In this document: piece after piece, positions 1 through 8,178 of the stretch | How positions within the stretch are numbered: position 1 is the stretch's first letter | Layout: every line of letters begins with the position of its first letter | Assembly (NCBI RefSeq): GCF_001907695.1 | Contig: NZ_KV880638.1 | Coordinates: 682,882 to 746,881 of the forward strand | Source: Thalassospira sp. TSL5-1 | GTDB taxonomy: Bacteria; Pseudomonadota; Alphaproteobacteria; Rhodospirillales; Thalassospiraceae | DNA length: 64,000 bases | Reading direction: 5' to 3' | Translations under genes and position numbers: made by a program | The notes under the pieces: generated by a model | Told to the model about the DNA's origin: nothing | Databases searched by the model: none | Seen by the model: the letters and a program-made list of their open reading frames with translations, nothing else

Positions 1-3000
1 ATTGTTGATGGTGGTGCGGGCAATGACACCCTTATCGGCAGTGAAGGGGCCGATACCTTAATCGGGGGGGATGGCATCGATACCGTCGATTACAGCCATT
101 CCGCCCAGGGTGTTGAGGTTTATCTGGGTGCAACCGATAGCCATGCCCGCAATACAGGTGCGGCCAATGAAGGCCTTACCGGTGATGCCGCGGGCGATAT
201 TCTGTCGGGGATTGAACGGGTGATTGCCTCTGCCCATGATGATTACATTTATGGCAACAGCCAGGATAATGTGGTTGATCTGGGCGATGGCAACGATGTT
301 TTCGATAATATCGAAACCGATGTCAGTACTGACACCATCGATGGCGGCAATGGCAATGACACCATCTGGGTCGGGGCTGGCGACGATACCGTTTATGGCG
401 GTGCCGGAGACGACATTTTGCATGGTGAAAACGGCAGTGACACCCTGTTTGGCGGTGATGGCCGCGATATCCTGAATGGCGGGTCCGGCAACGACGTCCT
501 TGATGGCGGTGCGGGCGACGACACCTTTAATACGGGATCGGGGGCTGACCAGGTTGTTGTTACCAGTGTCGACGGCCACAAGGTTGTAACCGACTTTAAC
601 ACCAGTGAAGACAGTGTTTCGCTGGCAGGTGTGGGCATTACCGAATGGTCGGACCTGGCCTCGCGCCTGTCCGAGGTGAATGGTGACCTGGTGATTGATC
701 TGGGTGAAAACGGATCATTGACCCTGCGCGGTGTGCATCTGCGTGATATCACCGCCGATACCTTTGCCGATGTAAACGGATTTGTCGGGGCGACACCTTA
801 TGATGATGTGCTGTCGGGCACATCGGCGGGCGATTATATCGATGCACTGGCGGGCAATGACACGGTTTATGGCGGTGCCGGTGATGACACCCTGATCGGT
901 AATGACGGCAACGATACCCTTTATGGCGGCAGCGACGATGACTGGATCGACGGGGAAGATGGCGAAGACAGCATTTCCGGCGGCGATGGCAATGACACGC
1001 TGTTTGGCGGTGCCGGGGATGATGTTATCGATGGTGAAGGCGGCCAGGATTATATCGACGGCAAGGATGGCAACGATCATTTGATCGGCGGGGCCGAAAG
1101 CGACACCCTTTTGGGTTCGGGCGGCAATGACCGGATCGAGGTCGGCGATGGCGACGATGTCGCTTCGGGCGGTGACAATGACGATGTGATCTTTGGCGGT
1201 GCCGGTAACGATACCCTGTCGGGTGACAATGGCAACGACACCCTTTCTGGTGGTGCCGGGAATGATACTCTGTTGGGCGGTGCCGGTGATGATACGCTGG
1301 ATGGCGGGGTCGGAAATGACACCCTGACCGGCGGTGCGGGCAGCGATACCATTCTTCTCAGCGACAATGCGGGCAACAAGGTTGTGACCGACTTTACCAT
1401 TGGCGAGGATAAAATCTCGCTGGCGGCGATGGGTATAACCGAATGGCATGATTTGGCCGATCACATGTCACAGGTTGGCAATGATGTTGTCATTGACCTT
1501 GACGGCGAGGGGACCCTGACCCTGCAGGGCATTGACCTTGATGATCTGTCGGCCGATGATTTTGACGGTGTAACCGGCAGCACAGGCCCGACCGAATATC
1601 GCGATGTGCTTTACGGCACCAGCAATGATGATTCCATCGCCGCCCTGGCAGGGGACGATACCGTTTATGGCCTGGGCGGGCAGGATACCCTGCGCGGGAT
1701 GGATGGCAACGATACCCTGTATGGCGATGATGGCGACGACCGTCTGTATGGTGATCAGGGGAATGATCGCCTTGAAGGGGGTAGCGGCCAGGACCGCGTT
1801 TACGGTGGCGATGGCAACGATGTTTTGCTGGGCAATGATGGTGATGACAGCCTGTTGGGCGGCACCGGGGATGACACCCTTGATGGCGGCCAGGGCCAGG
1901 ATCGTTTGTTTGGCGAGGATGGCAACGACACCATTTTGGGCGGTTCCGGTGATGATTCCATCAAAGGCGGCACCGGCCATGACCTGCTGGATGGCGGTGA
2001 AAATAATGACCGCATCTGGGGCGAGGATGGTGATGATACCCTGTATGGTCAGGCCGGTGATGACAGCCTGATGGGGGATAATGGCAACGACGTTCTGGAT
2101 GGTGGCGATGGCAATGACCGCCTGTGGGGCGGCAATGGCGATGATACGCTGACGGGCGGGGCCGGAAATGACCGTCTTGATGGCGGATGGGGCCGGGATA
2201 CGGCAAGCTATGCCAATTCCAGTGCTGCGGTTGCGGCAGATTTGTCGGTTCACACGGCCAATGGCGGGGCCGGTCAGGATTTCCTGAGCTCGATTGAAGA
2301 TCTGATCGGATCGAATTTCTCTGATGCGCTATTTGGCGACGAAGGGGCCAATCTGCTGTCGGGCCTGAATGGCGATGACTTGCTGTCGGGCGGTGGCGGC
2401 GATGACGACCTTCTGGGCGGTGCCGGGAATGACACCCTGTGGGGTGGTTCGGGCGATGACCATCTGTTTGGTGGTGATGGCAGTGACACCTTGTGGGGCG
2501 GCAGCGGGCAGGACCAGCTTGATGCTGGTGCGGGCGATGACGTGCTGCAATATCATGATGATCAGGTTTGGGGTTACGGCAAAGTCGTGCATGATGCGGG
2601 CGACCCCAATGCCGCAGGCAGCGATGACCAGGTCAATCTGGCGGGGTATCATCAGTCCAACGATATTTTTGCGGGCGGCGAAGGCCACGACACGCTGGTG
2701 ATGTCGTCGGGCAATGATGCGCTGATCCTGCATGACGATATGTCGGAACCGGGAACATCACCGCGTATTTCCGGTATCGAGGTGATCAATGCCGGGAACG
2801 GTAACGATATTGTTGATCTGACCAGTTCCACCAACAGCTATGGCGATGTCACCATTGATGGTGGCACGGGCGATGACGTTTTGTGGTCCAATGCCGGTAA
2901 TGACGTGCTGATTGGCGGGGAAGGCAATGACACCCTGCATGGCGGCAGCGGCAATGACCAGCTTTCGGGCGGGGCCGGGCAGGATGTGCTTGATGGTGGC

Positions 3001-3768
3001 GCTGGCGATGACGTGTTGCAATATAACGCCGATGGTCACTGGGGCAATCAGTGGTATGCCCTGAATGACGGCGCACCGGGAGAAGACAGCCACAGTCATA
3101 CGGGCGGCTGGGGGCATTTCTTCCATCATGGCAATGGGCATGGTCATGGTGATAGTGGCGATGCGGGCACCGGGGATCAGGTTAATCTGGATGGTTACAA
3201 CCAGTCCAACGACATTTTTGAAGGTGGCAGCGGGCACGATACCCTGCAATTGACAAGTGGTAACGATGCCCTGTTCCTGGATGATACAACAAGTGATCCG
3301 GGCATTTCGCCGCGCATTTCCGGGATCGAGGTGATTGATGCCGGTGACGGCGACGACATTGTTGATCTGACCAGCCAGAACGAAAGCTATGGCGATGTAA
3401 CGATCAATGGTGGCAATGGCAATGACGTGATCTGGTCCAATGCCGGTGATGATGTGTTAAGCGGCGGGGCCGGGAATGATACGCTTTATGGTGGCCTTGG
3501 CGATGATACCCTGAGTGGTGGTAGTGGCTGGGACCAGTTTGTGGCGGGGAATGTGACCGGCCATGACGTGATTACCGACTTTACCGAAGGCGAGGACATC
3601 ATTGATCTGAGCGAATGGAACTATAGCAGTTTCAGCGAGATCGAAGCCGATATGCACCTTGATGCCAGCGGCCAGAATTTGGTGATTGATCTGGGCCATG
3701 ATGCCTCGATCACGCTGATGGGCGTTGACCACACCCTGAAAGCGGATGATTTCAATTTCCACGGCTAG
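1..3768 (+). CDS. RTX / hemolysin-type calcium-binding protein, 5' truncated by window edge
   Basis: The frame is already open at base 1, so the true start lies outside the window and at least 1255 residues remain. Nearly the whole protein is glycine- and aspartate-rich nonapeptide repeats of the GGxGxDxLx type, which in RTX proteins fold into calcium-binding parallel beta rolls after export by a type I (ABC/MFP/TolC) system. The repeats are broken by related non-repeat segments at about nt 553-780, 1352-1578 and 3540-3768, each with a V(V/I)TDF core and an (L/V)VIDLG-like strand; the last forms the C-terminus, where an uncleaved type I secretion signal is expected. Two long blocks (about nt 2530-2990 and 3000-3500) are duplicated, and the second has a histidine-rich insertion at 3091-3152. 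No catalytic domain is visible in this part. It may be an adhesin, enzyme or S-layer-like protein; the missing N-terminus would decide. Confidence 0.93.
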   Translation: MVDGGAGNDTLIGSEGADTLIGGDGIDTVDYSHSAQGVEVYLGATDSHARNTGAANEGLTGDAAGDILSGIERVIASAHDDYIYGNSQDNVVDLGDGNDVFDNIETDVSTDTIDGGNGNDTIWVGAGDDTVYGGAGDDILHGENGSDTLFGGDGRDILNGGSGNDVLDGGAGDDTFNTGSGADQVVVTSVDGHKVVTDFNTSEDSVSLAGVGITEWSDLASRLSEVNGDLVIDLGENGSLTLRGVHLRDITADTFADVNGFVGATPYDDVLSGTSAGDYIDALAGNDTVYGGAGDDTLIGNDGNDTLYGGSDDDWIDGEDGEDSISGGDGNDTLFGGAGDDVIDGEGGQDYIDGKDGNDHLIGGAESDTLLGSGGNDRIEVGDGDDVASGGDNDDVIFGGAGNDTLSGDNGNDTLSGGAGNDTLLGGAGDDTLDGGVGNDTLTGGAGSDTILLSDNAGNKVVTDFTIGEDKISLAAMGITEWHDLADHMSQVGNDVVIDLDGEGTLTLQGIDLDDLSADDFDGVTGSTGPTEYRDVLYGTSNDDSIAALAGDDTVYGLGGQDTLRGMDGNDTLYGDDGDDRLYGDQGNDRLEGGSGQDRVYGGDGNDVLLGNDGDDSLLGGTGDDTLDGGQGQDRLFGEDGNDTILGGSGDDSIKGGTGHDLLDGGENNDRIWGEDGDDTLYGQAGDDSLMGDNGNDVLDGGDGNDRLWGGNGDDTLTGGAGNDRLDGGWGRDTASYANSSAAVAADLSVHTANGGAGQDFLSSIEDLIGSNFSDALFGDEGANLLSGLNGDDLLSGGGGDDDLLGGAGNDTLWGGSGDDHLFGGDGSDTLWGGSGQDQLDAGAGDDVLQYHDDQVWGYGKVVHDAGDPNAAGSDDQVNLAGYHQSNDIFAGGEGHDTLVMSSGNDALILHDDMSEPGTSPRISGIEVINAGNGNDIVDLTSSTNSYGDVTIDGGTGDDVLWSNAGNDVLIGGEGNDTLHGGSGNDQLSGGAGQDVLDGGAGDDVLQYNADGHWGNQWYALNDGAPGEDSHSHTGGWGHFFHHGNGHGHGDSGDAGTGDQVNLDGYNQSNDIFEGGSGHDTLQLTSGNDALFLDDTTSDPGISPRISGIEVIDAGDGDDIVDLTSQNESYGDVTINGGNGNDVIWSNAGDDVLSGGAGNDTLYGGLGDDTLSGGSGWDQFVAGNVTGHDVITDFTEGEDIIDLSEWNYSSFSEIEADMHLDASGQNLVIDLGHDASITLMGVDHTLKADDFNFHG

Positions 3769-3796
3769 CGTGGCTATCGTCCAAGCTTAAAATATG

Positions 3797-3834
3797 AAAC
3801 CCGCAGATGCCCGGCATTTGCGGGTTTTGTTTTG
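3797..3834 (+). terminator. Rho-independent terminator of the RTX gene
   Basis: A 9-bp stem (AAACCCGCA at 3797-3805 with TGCGGGTTT at 3819-3827) is followed by a T-rich tract, 28 bp after the RTX stop codon. This is a standard intrinsic terminator. Confidence 0.85.
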
Positions 3835-4279
3835 CCTTGTCCGTGATGCTGGTTGACCGGGCCAGTCTGACCTGTGAGTACGGGGCACTATTGCTGCAAC
3901 GCAAAATAGTGGTGAGTGAAAAAGAATCGCTTTTTGCGCAAATTTACAAAGCAAATGTCGCAAAGTTCCGGTTTTTCCCATGTGCGTTCTGATACGGTTT
4001 TAAAAATTGACCACGGCGTTTTGGTTTTGTCCCGGTTTTGATGAAGGCTGATTCCTCTCGTTGCAGTCACAAGCCAGGTTTGACGGCAAGTTGTCAAATG
4101 GCCTTCTGGTGGTGGACCCGTCAGGTTTTCAGGCGTCCTTTATTGTCTTTGACCCCGTATCCTTCAAGCTGCCTTAAAAACCGATTTGTCAATTGCATGC
4201 CGTGCCTGTGAAAGTGCCAGAACACTCAACAATCCAAAGCCCCGAAAATCAGGGGCATTTCAGTCGGAGGAGGAAACAG
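3835..4279. other. Intergenic region upstream of fdhA, no gene seen
   Basis: No convincing reading frame is present; the short open frames have no ribosome site or protein-like composition. The region should hold the fdhA promoter, but no clear -35/-10 pair or operator could be picked. A strong Shine-Dalgarno sequence, GGAGGAGG, lies at 4266-4273. Confidence 0.5.
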
Positions 4280-5470
4280 ATGAGCAATAACAGAGGTGTG
4301 GTCTATGTCGGACCCGGCAAGGTTGAGGTTCGCAACATTGACGACCCGGTGATGGCCGCGCCGGACGGGCGCAAGCTGGACCATGCCGTTATCCTGAAAG
4401 TAATTTCCACCAATATTTGCGGCTCGGACCAGCATATGGTGCGTGGGCGTACCACGGCCGAACCGGGCCTGGTTCTGGGTCACGAAATTACCGGCGAGAT
4501 CATTGAAAAAGGCAGTGATGTCGAACAGCTTGAAATTGGCGATATTGTTTCCGTGCCGTTCAATGTGGCGTGCGGGCGCTGTCGGTGCTGCAAATCCCAG
4601 GATACCGGTGTGTGCCTGACGGTGAACCCGGCGCGTGCCGGTGGGGCCTATGGATATGTCGATATGGGCGGCTGGATCGGCGGGCAGGCCCGCTATGTGA
4701 TGGTGCCCTATGCCGATTTCAACCTGTTGAAATTCCCCGATCGCGATCAGGCAATGGCGAAAATCCGTGATTTGACCATGCTGTCCGATATTTTGCCGAC
4801 CGGCTTTCATGGTGCGGTGCAGGCCGGTGTTGGCGTTGGGTCCATTGTGTATGTTGCCGGTGCTGGCCCGGTGGGCCTGGCGGCGGCGGCATCGGCCCGT
4901 ATTTTGGGGGCGGCGGTTGTCATGGTTGGCGACTTTAACAAGGACCGGCTGGCCCATGCGTCCAATATTGGTTTTGAGGCGGTTGACCTGTCGAAAAGCG
5001 ATCGTCTGGGCGAAATGATTGCCGAAATCACCGGCAGCCCCGAAGTGGACAGCGCCATTGACGCTGTGGGTTTTGAGGCCAAGGGGCACAGCGGCGGCGA
5101 ACAGCCCGCGATTGTGTTGAACCAGATGATGGAAATCACCCGGGCTGCGGGTTCCATTGGTATTCCGGGCCTGTATGTCACCGAAGATCCCGGTGCGGTG
5201 GATGATGCGGCCAAGCAGGGCAGCCTGTCGCTGCGTTTTGGTCTGGGCTGGGCAAAGGCGCAGTCCTTCCATACCGGTCAAACCCCGGTGATCAAATATA
5301 ACCGCCAACTGATGCAGGCGATTTTGCATGATCGTCTGAACATTGCCGACATCGTTAATGCCCAGATTATTTCGCTGGAAGATGCGGCACAGGGTTATAA
5401 AAGCTTTGATCAGGGGGCAGCCAAGAAATTCGTGCTCGACCCGCACGGGATGCTGGCCAAGGCAAGCTAG
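4280..5470 (+). CDS. fdhA: Glutathione-independent formaldehyde dehydrogenase (zinc-dependent)
   Basis: The 396-aa product is a medium-chain zinc alcohol dehydrogenase that closely follows the Pseudomonas putida formaldehyde dehydrogenase family as I recall it, from the SNNRGVVY start to the FVLDPH end. Members oxidise formaldehyde to formate with NAD and without glutathione. Visible residues: catalytic zinc ligands Cys47 and His68-Glu69, structural zinc cysteines 98, 101, 104 and 112, and the Rossmann motif GAGPVG at 194-199. The start at 4280 is chosen because it follows a strong GGAGGAGG site by 6 nt; an upstream in-frame start at 4193 lacks one and adds non-family sequence. The gene is monocistronic, between a terminator on each side. 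A detoxification role is family knowledge; substrate specificity is not tested here. Confidence 0.95.
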   Translation: MSNNRGVVYVGPGKVEVRNIDDPVMAAPDGRKLDHAVILKVISTNICGSDQHMVRGRTTAEPGLVLGHEITGEIIEKGSDVEQLEIGDIVSVPFNVACGRCRCCKSQDTGVCLTVNPARAGGAYGYVDMGGWIGGQARYVMVPYADFNLLKFPDRDQAMAKIRDLTMLSDILPTGFHGAVQAGVGVGSIVYVAGAGPVGLAAAASARILGAAVVMVGDFNKDRLAHASNIGFEAVDLSKSDRLGEMIAEITGSPEVDSAIDAVGFEAKGHSGGEQPAIVLNQMMEITRAAGSIGIPGLYVTEDPGAVDDAAKQGSLSLRFGLGWAKAQSFHTGQTPVIKYNRQLMQAILHDRLNIADIVNAQIISLEDAAQGYKSFDQGAAKKFVLDPHGMLAKAS

Positions 5471-5501
5471 GGGTTGCCCGGTTTGACCCGTTTTATTTAA
5501 C

Positions 5502-5536
5502 GGAAATCCCCGTCACCGGCGGGGATTTCCATTTTT
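5502..5536. terminator. Bidirectional terminator between fdhA and the GNAT gene
   Basis: An 11-bp perfect stem (GGAAATCCCCG at 5502-5512 and CGGGGATTTCC at 5520-5530) with a 7-nt loop is followed by ATTTTT on the plus strand. It sits between two convergent genes and abuts the TAA of the minus-strand gene, so it probably serves both. Confidence 0.8.
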
Positions 5537-5996
5537 AGACCTGTTGTTGTTGCTCACGCTGCATACGGATCAGTTCAAACGGGCGGCCTTCATCATCGTT
5601 GGCGCGGCGCGATATTTCGTGAAAACCCAGCTTGCGGTAAAAGGGCGGGGCCAGCGGGTTGGCGGCGTAAACCTCAAGTTCCAGCCACGGTTTGAACGGG
5701 CTGACATGTTCGACCAGGGCCCGGCCAATATTTTTGCCATGAAAGGCCGGATCGACAAAAAGACCGCCGATAAAACAGTCCAGCAAACCGATAAATCCGA
5801 CCGGGGTTTGGCCCGATAGGGCCACATAGTTTTCCGCTTGCGGCAAATAGACATCGCGCACGATGGCGCGTTGATCCAACAACGTGCTTTTCCCCAAAAA
5901 GGCATGTCCCAGGCGCGATGCGGCCAGCCAGATTTCGAGCAATTGTTCGCAATCTTGTGGTTCATAGGGGCGTATGGTGAGAGCTGACAAAGACAT
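5535..5996 (-). CDS. GNAT family N-acetyltransferase
   Basis: This 153-aa protein has the size and pattern of a single GNAT domain that transfers acetyl from acetyl-CoA to an amine. The acetyl-CoA pyrophosphate loop is seen as DPAFHGKNIGRALVEH (residues 82-97, the R/Q-x-x-G-x-G/A type), preceded by the VGFIGLLD strand and followed by an LEVYAANPLAPPFYRKLGF segment typical of the C-terminal half. The N-terminal part resembles the YjaB-like or PhnO-like small acetyltransferases, but the substrate cannot be read. It is 22 bp downstream of dusC on the same strand and is likely co-transcribed with it. Confidence 0.88.
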   Translation of the reverse strand: MSLSALTIRPYEPQDCEQLLEIWLAASRLGHAFLGKSTLLDQRAIVRDVYLPQAENYVALSGQTPVGFIGLLDCFIGGLFVDPAFHGKNIGRALVEHVSPFKPWLELEVYAANPLAPPFYRKLGFHEISRRANDDEGRPFELIRMQREQQQQV

Positions 5997-6018
5997 GGTG
6001 GCTCAATTATCGGCGATG

Positions 6019-7014
6019 TTAAGCTGCGATCAGCTTGTCATGATGCCTGTTTTCGGGTTTTTCACGGTCTTCGGTCAGTTTGGCGCGAAGGTCATGAATA
6101 TCGCGAATGCGTTTGATTTCGTCAAAGCAGGTCGCGGCGGTGCTGTGGCCTTTGCGCATCATCGAAACCCATTGTTTGATGCGCCCGGCCTGGTGGTTTT
6201 CGGTGGCACCGTCTGCGGCCAGAAGGTCGATATAGGCCAGCAGGATGCCTAAAACATCAGCCCAGCTTTGCTTTGATGGGGTTTTGCCGCTTTCAAAGGC
6301 CTTGATGCGGGCGGCCAGGTCCGGGCAGGCAATCGCCCCGCGCCCCAGCATAAAGGAGGTGCAGCCGGAAATATCGCGACAGCGGATATAATCCTCGATG
6401 GTCCAGATCTCGCCATTGGCGGTCATGGGGATGGAAAGGACTTCGCGGATGCGGGCCAGATATTCCCAGTGTGCGGGGGGCTTGTAGCCTTCCATTTTGG
6501 TGCGTGCATGGACGGTTAAATGCTGGGCACCGCCTTCTTCAACCGCACGGGCGTTTTCCAGAAACAGGGTTTTATCGGCATAACCCAGGCGGATTTTGGC
6601 GCTCACCGCGATGTGGGCGGGCACGGCGGCCCGCACGGCCCGTACAATGTTAAACAGGTTTTCCGGGCATTTTAACAGCGATGCCCCGGCTTCGCGTTTA
6701 TTAACCGTTTTGGACGGACAGCCAAAATTGATGTCAATGCCCGGTGCCCCCAGTTCAACGGCAAAGGCGGCATTTTCACCCAATAATTGAGGGTCATGGC
6801 CCATAAGCTGGACCAGAACGGGCTGTCCACTGGCGGTTTGGCCGCCCTGGTGCAATTCGGGGCAATAGCGATAAAACACATGGGCGGGAAACAGGGTTTG
6901 GGACACCCGGATAAATTCGGTCACGCATTGGTCAAAGCCGCCCACCGCACTCAGCAATTGCCGAACGCGCCAGTCCACAAGCCCTTCCATTGGTGCCAGC
7001 ACCAACTGCGTCAT
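6019..7014 (-). CDS. dusC: tRNA-dihydrouridine(16) synthase DusC
   Basis: The 331-aa product is an FMN-dependent tRNA-dihydrouridine synthase that reduces a uridine in the tRNA D-loop. The start LVLAPMEGLVDWRVRQLL, the GCPSKTVN segment with the conserved catalytic cysteine (Cys99), the VHARTK strand (168-173), TANGEIW (198-204) and the phosphate-binding GRGAI (224-229) are in the order expected. It resembles Escherichia coli DusC, which modifies U16, more than DusA or DusB: CITEF-like and INxGCPSKTVN wording and a RIKQWLSxxRK C-terminal motif. It lies upstream of the GNAT gene in the same orientation. The assignment to the DusC subgroup is from motif memory. Confidence 0.92.
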   Translation of the reverse strand: MTQLVLAPMEGLVDWRVRQLLSAVGGFDQCVTEFIRVSQTLFPAHVFYRYCPELHQGGQTASGQPVLVQLMGHDPQLLGENAAFAVELGAPGIDINFGCPSKTVNKREAGASLLKCPENLFNIVRAVRAAVPAHIAVSAKIRLGYADKTLFLENARAVEEGGAQHLTVHARTKMEGYKPPAHWEYLARIREVLSIPMTANGEIWTIEDYIRCRDISGCTSFMLGRGAIACPDLAARIKAFESGKTPSKQSWADVLGILLAYIDLLAADGATENHQAGRIKQWVSMMRKGHSTAATCFDEIKRIRDIHDLRAKLTEDREKPENRHHDKLIAA

Positions 7015-7504
7015 TTTCTATGTTCCTAAAGCCGATTTCCAGTAGCGATCAGGGTGTAGCCGGACCGTCATGCAGGCGGATCAACAGGCGCAAGGGCCGT
7101 TTTTTCTGTATCACGCCGTGTGCCAGTATCAATCCGTGTTTTGCCGGTGTCGCGCAGGATCGTCAAGCGGAGTTTGGGTAAAAAAAGAACAAATGGGCAG
7201 TAACTGGTACAGTGCAAAAAGCGTTATAATCTGGTATGGCATTGCGCAGCGTCATTTTGCGCGTTTCGGTATGGTAAAGTCGTCGGTCTATATACCCTAT
7301 CTGGTTTGGTATCGGGAAAGATGGATAGCTACCCTTTTGGTGGTCAAAACGAAGTGATCAAGACTGGTTATTTTTATTGCAAAGCCCTATTTATCTGATA
7401 GGCCGATAGAATAGAACGAAGCTGGCCTGCGGCTGTTTTGCAGGCGTTTGGAATTGGTTTGATTATAAAAGATTGCATAAGTCAAAATTTGGAGGATCCT
7501 AGCG
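7015..7504. other. Intergenic region between dusC and a small ORF, no larger gene seen
   Basis: About 490 bp without a convincing gene. It must contain the divergent promoters of dusC and of the 50-aa gene at 7505. GGTAT/GGTTTGG-like words recur between 7205 and 7320, but I could not make a clean operator from them. A Shine-Dalgarno GGAGG is at 7491-7495. Confidence 0.4.
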
Positions 7505-7657
7505 ATGCTGTATATCGTGGAAAAAGCATTGGATGAACTCGAAGCCATGCCGCGTGACGAACGGGAAAGCTATTCCCATGTTGATCGCGAAATTCAGGAA
7601 GCCGTCGACAAATTGAAGATGCTTAAGGAAAAGCTTAAGGAATCCGAGAGCAAGTAA
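7505..7657 (+). CDS. Small (50 aa) coiled-coil hypothetical protein
   Basis: The frame runs from ATG at 7505 to TAA at 7655-7657 with a good GGAGG ribosome site about 10 nt upstream. The 50-residue product is highly charged and almost certainly helical: it begins MLYIVEKALDELEAM and ends in a lysine/glutamate heptad run (DKLKMLKEKLKESESK) suited to a coiled coil. I do not recognise the family. A long antisense frame covers it, but the ribosome site and composition favour the plus strand. It is followed by a strong inverted repeat. Confidence 0.65.
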   Translation: MLYIVEKALDELEAMPRDERESYSHVDREIQEAVDKLKMLKEKLKESESK

Positions 7658-7673
7658 GTCTTTGTGAATTTTT

Positions 7674-7712
7674 GATGCGTGCAGGCGTTGATGTAACAGG
7701 CCTGCACGCATC
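7674..7712. terminator. 13-bp inverted repeat between convergent genes, possible terminator
   Basis: GATGCGTGCAGGC (7674-7686) pairs perfectly with GCCTGCACGCATC (7700-7712). It lies just after the small ORF and overlaps the last codon of the convergent DUF2269 gene. There is no uridine run after the stem in either direction, so a factor-assisted or mRNA-stabilising role is as likely as intrinsic termination. Confidence 0.45.
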
Positions 7713-8178
7713 AGATATATGGTTTTGAAATCATCAGCCAAACGATCAGCATGACGGCGATGAAGGCCGGAAAGCCGAAGATTACCCAAATACGATAAAG
7801 CTTCCGATAGTTTTCATTCAGGCCAGTTCCAAGCCGTGCGGCTTCCTGCGCCATATTGCGAAGGCGTATTTGAATCCAGACGACCGGCAGCCAGAATATT
7901 CCGACAATGACATAAAGCCCCAGCGAGAGCATGATCCAGGGTTCGCCAAGCGACCAGCCTGCTTCTTGGGCAAGAAAGTATCCGGTAATGGGCTGAATTA
8001 CCGCAGCGGTCGCGGTAAATACGGTGTCGGCCAGAACGACAATCCGCCCGACATGCCCGATCATCTCGGGCGTTCCCCAGTAATTTGAGACAACGAAAAA
8101 GAACGCGATACCGGCGCCGGTTCCCAGCAATACGCATGCACCAATGATATGGGCATAAAGCAGTATATGATATGTCAT
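7711..8178 (-). CDS. DUF2269-type integral membrane protein
   Basis: The 155-aa product is hydrophobic with four predicted transmembrane helices (about residues 3-29, 45-70, 79-103 and 130-151) and the opening MTYHILLYAHIIGACVLLGTG typical of DUF2269 proteins as I know them, where an early histidine sits in the first helix. Function of the family is not established. Its ATG overlaps the stop of the upstream SDR-DoxX gene by 4 bp, so the two are translationally coupled and probably form a two-gene operon. Confidence 0.8.
   Translation of the reverse strand: MTYHILLYAHIIGACVLLGTGAGIAFFFVVSNYWGTPEMIGHVGRIVVLADTVFTATAAVIQPITGYFLAQEAGWSLGEPWIMLSLGLYVIVGIFWLPVVWIQIRLRNMAQEAARLGTGLNENYRKLYRIWVIFGFPAFIAVMLIVWLMISKPYI

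Noticed and set aside
58..579. Minus-strand frames of 60-260 aa across the RTX gene (1-3768)
   Set aside because: The repetitive GGxGxDxxx coding sequence keeps all frames open in periodic fashion; the translations are Ile/Val/Ala-rich shadow repeats without ribosome sites.
1..3768. Regular tandem repeats as a possible CRISPR array
   Set aside because: They encode RTX nonapeptides in one open frame, with no conserved repeat-spacer structure at nucleotide level.
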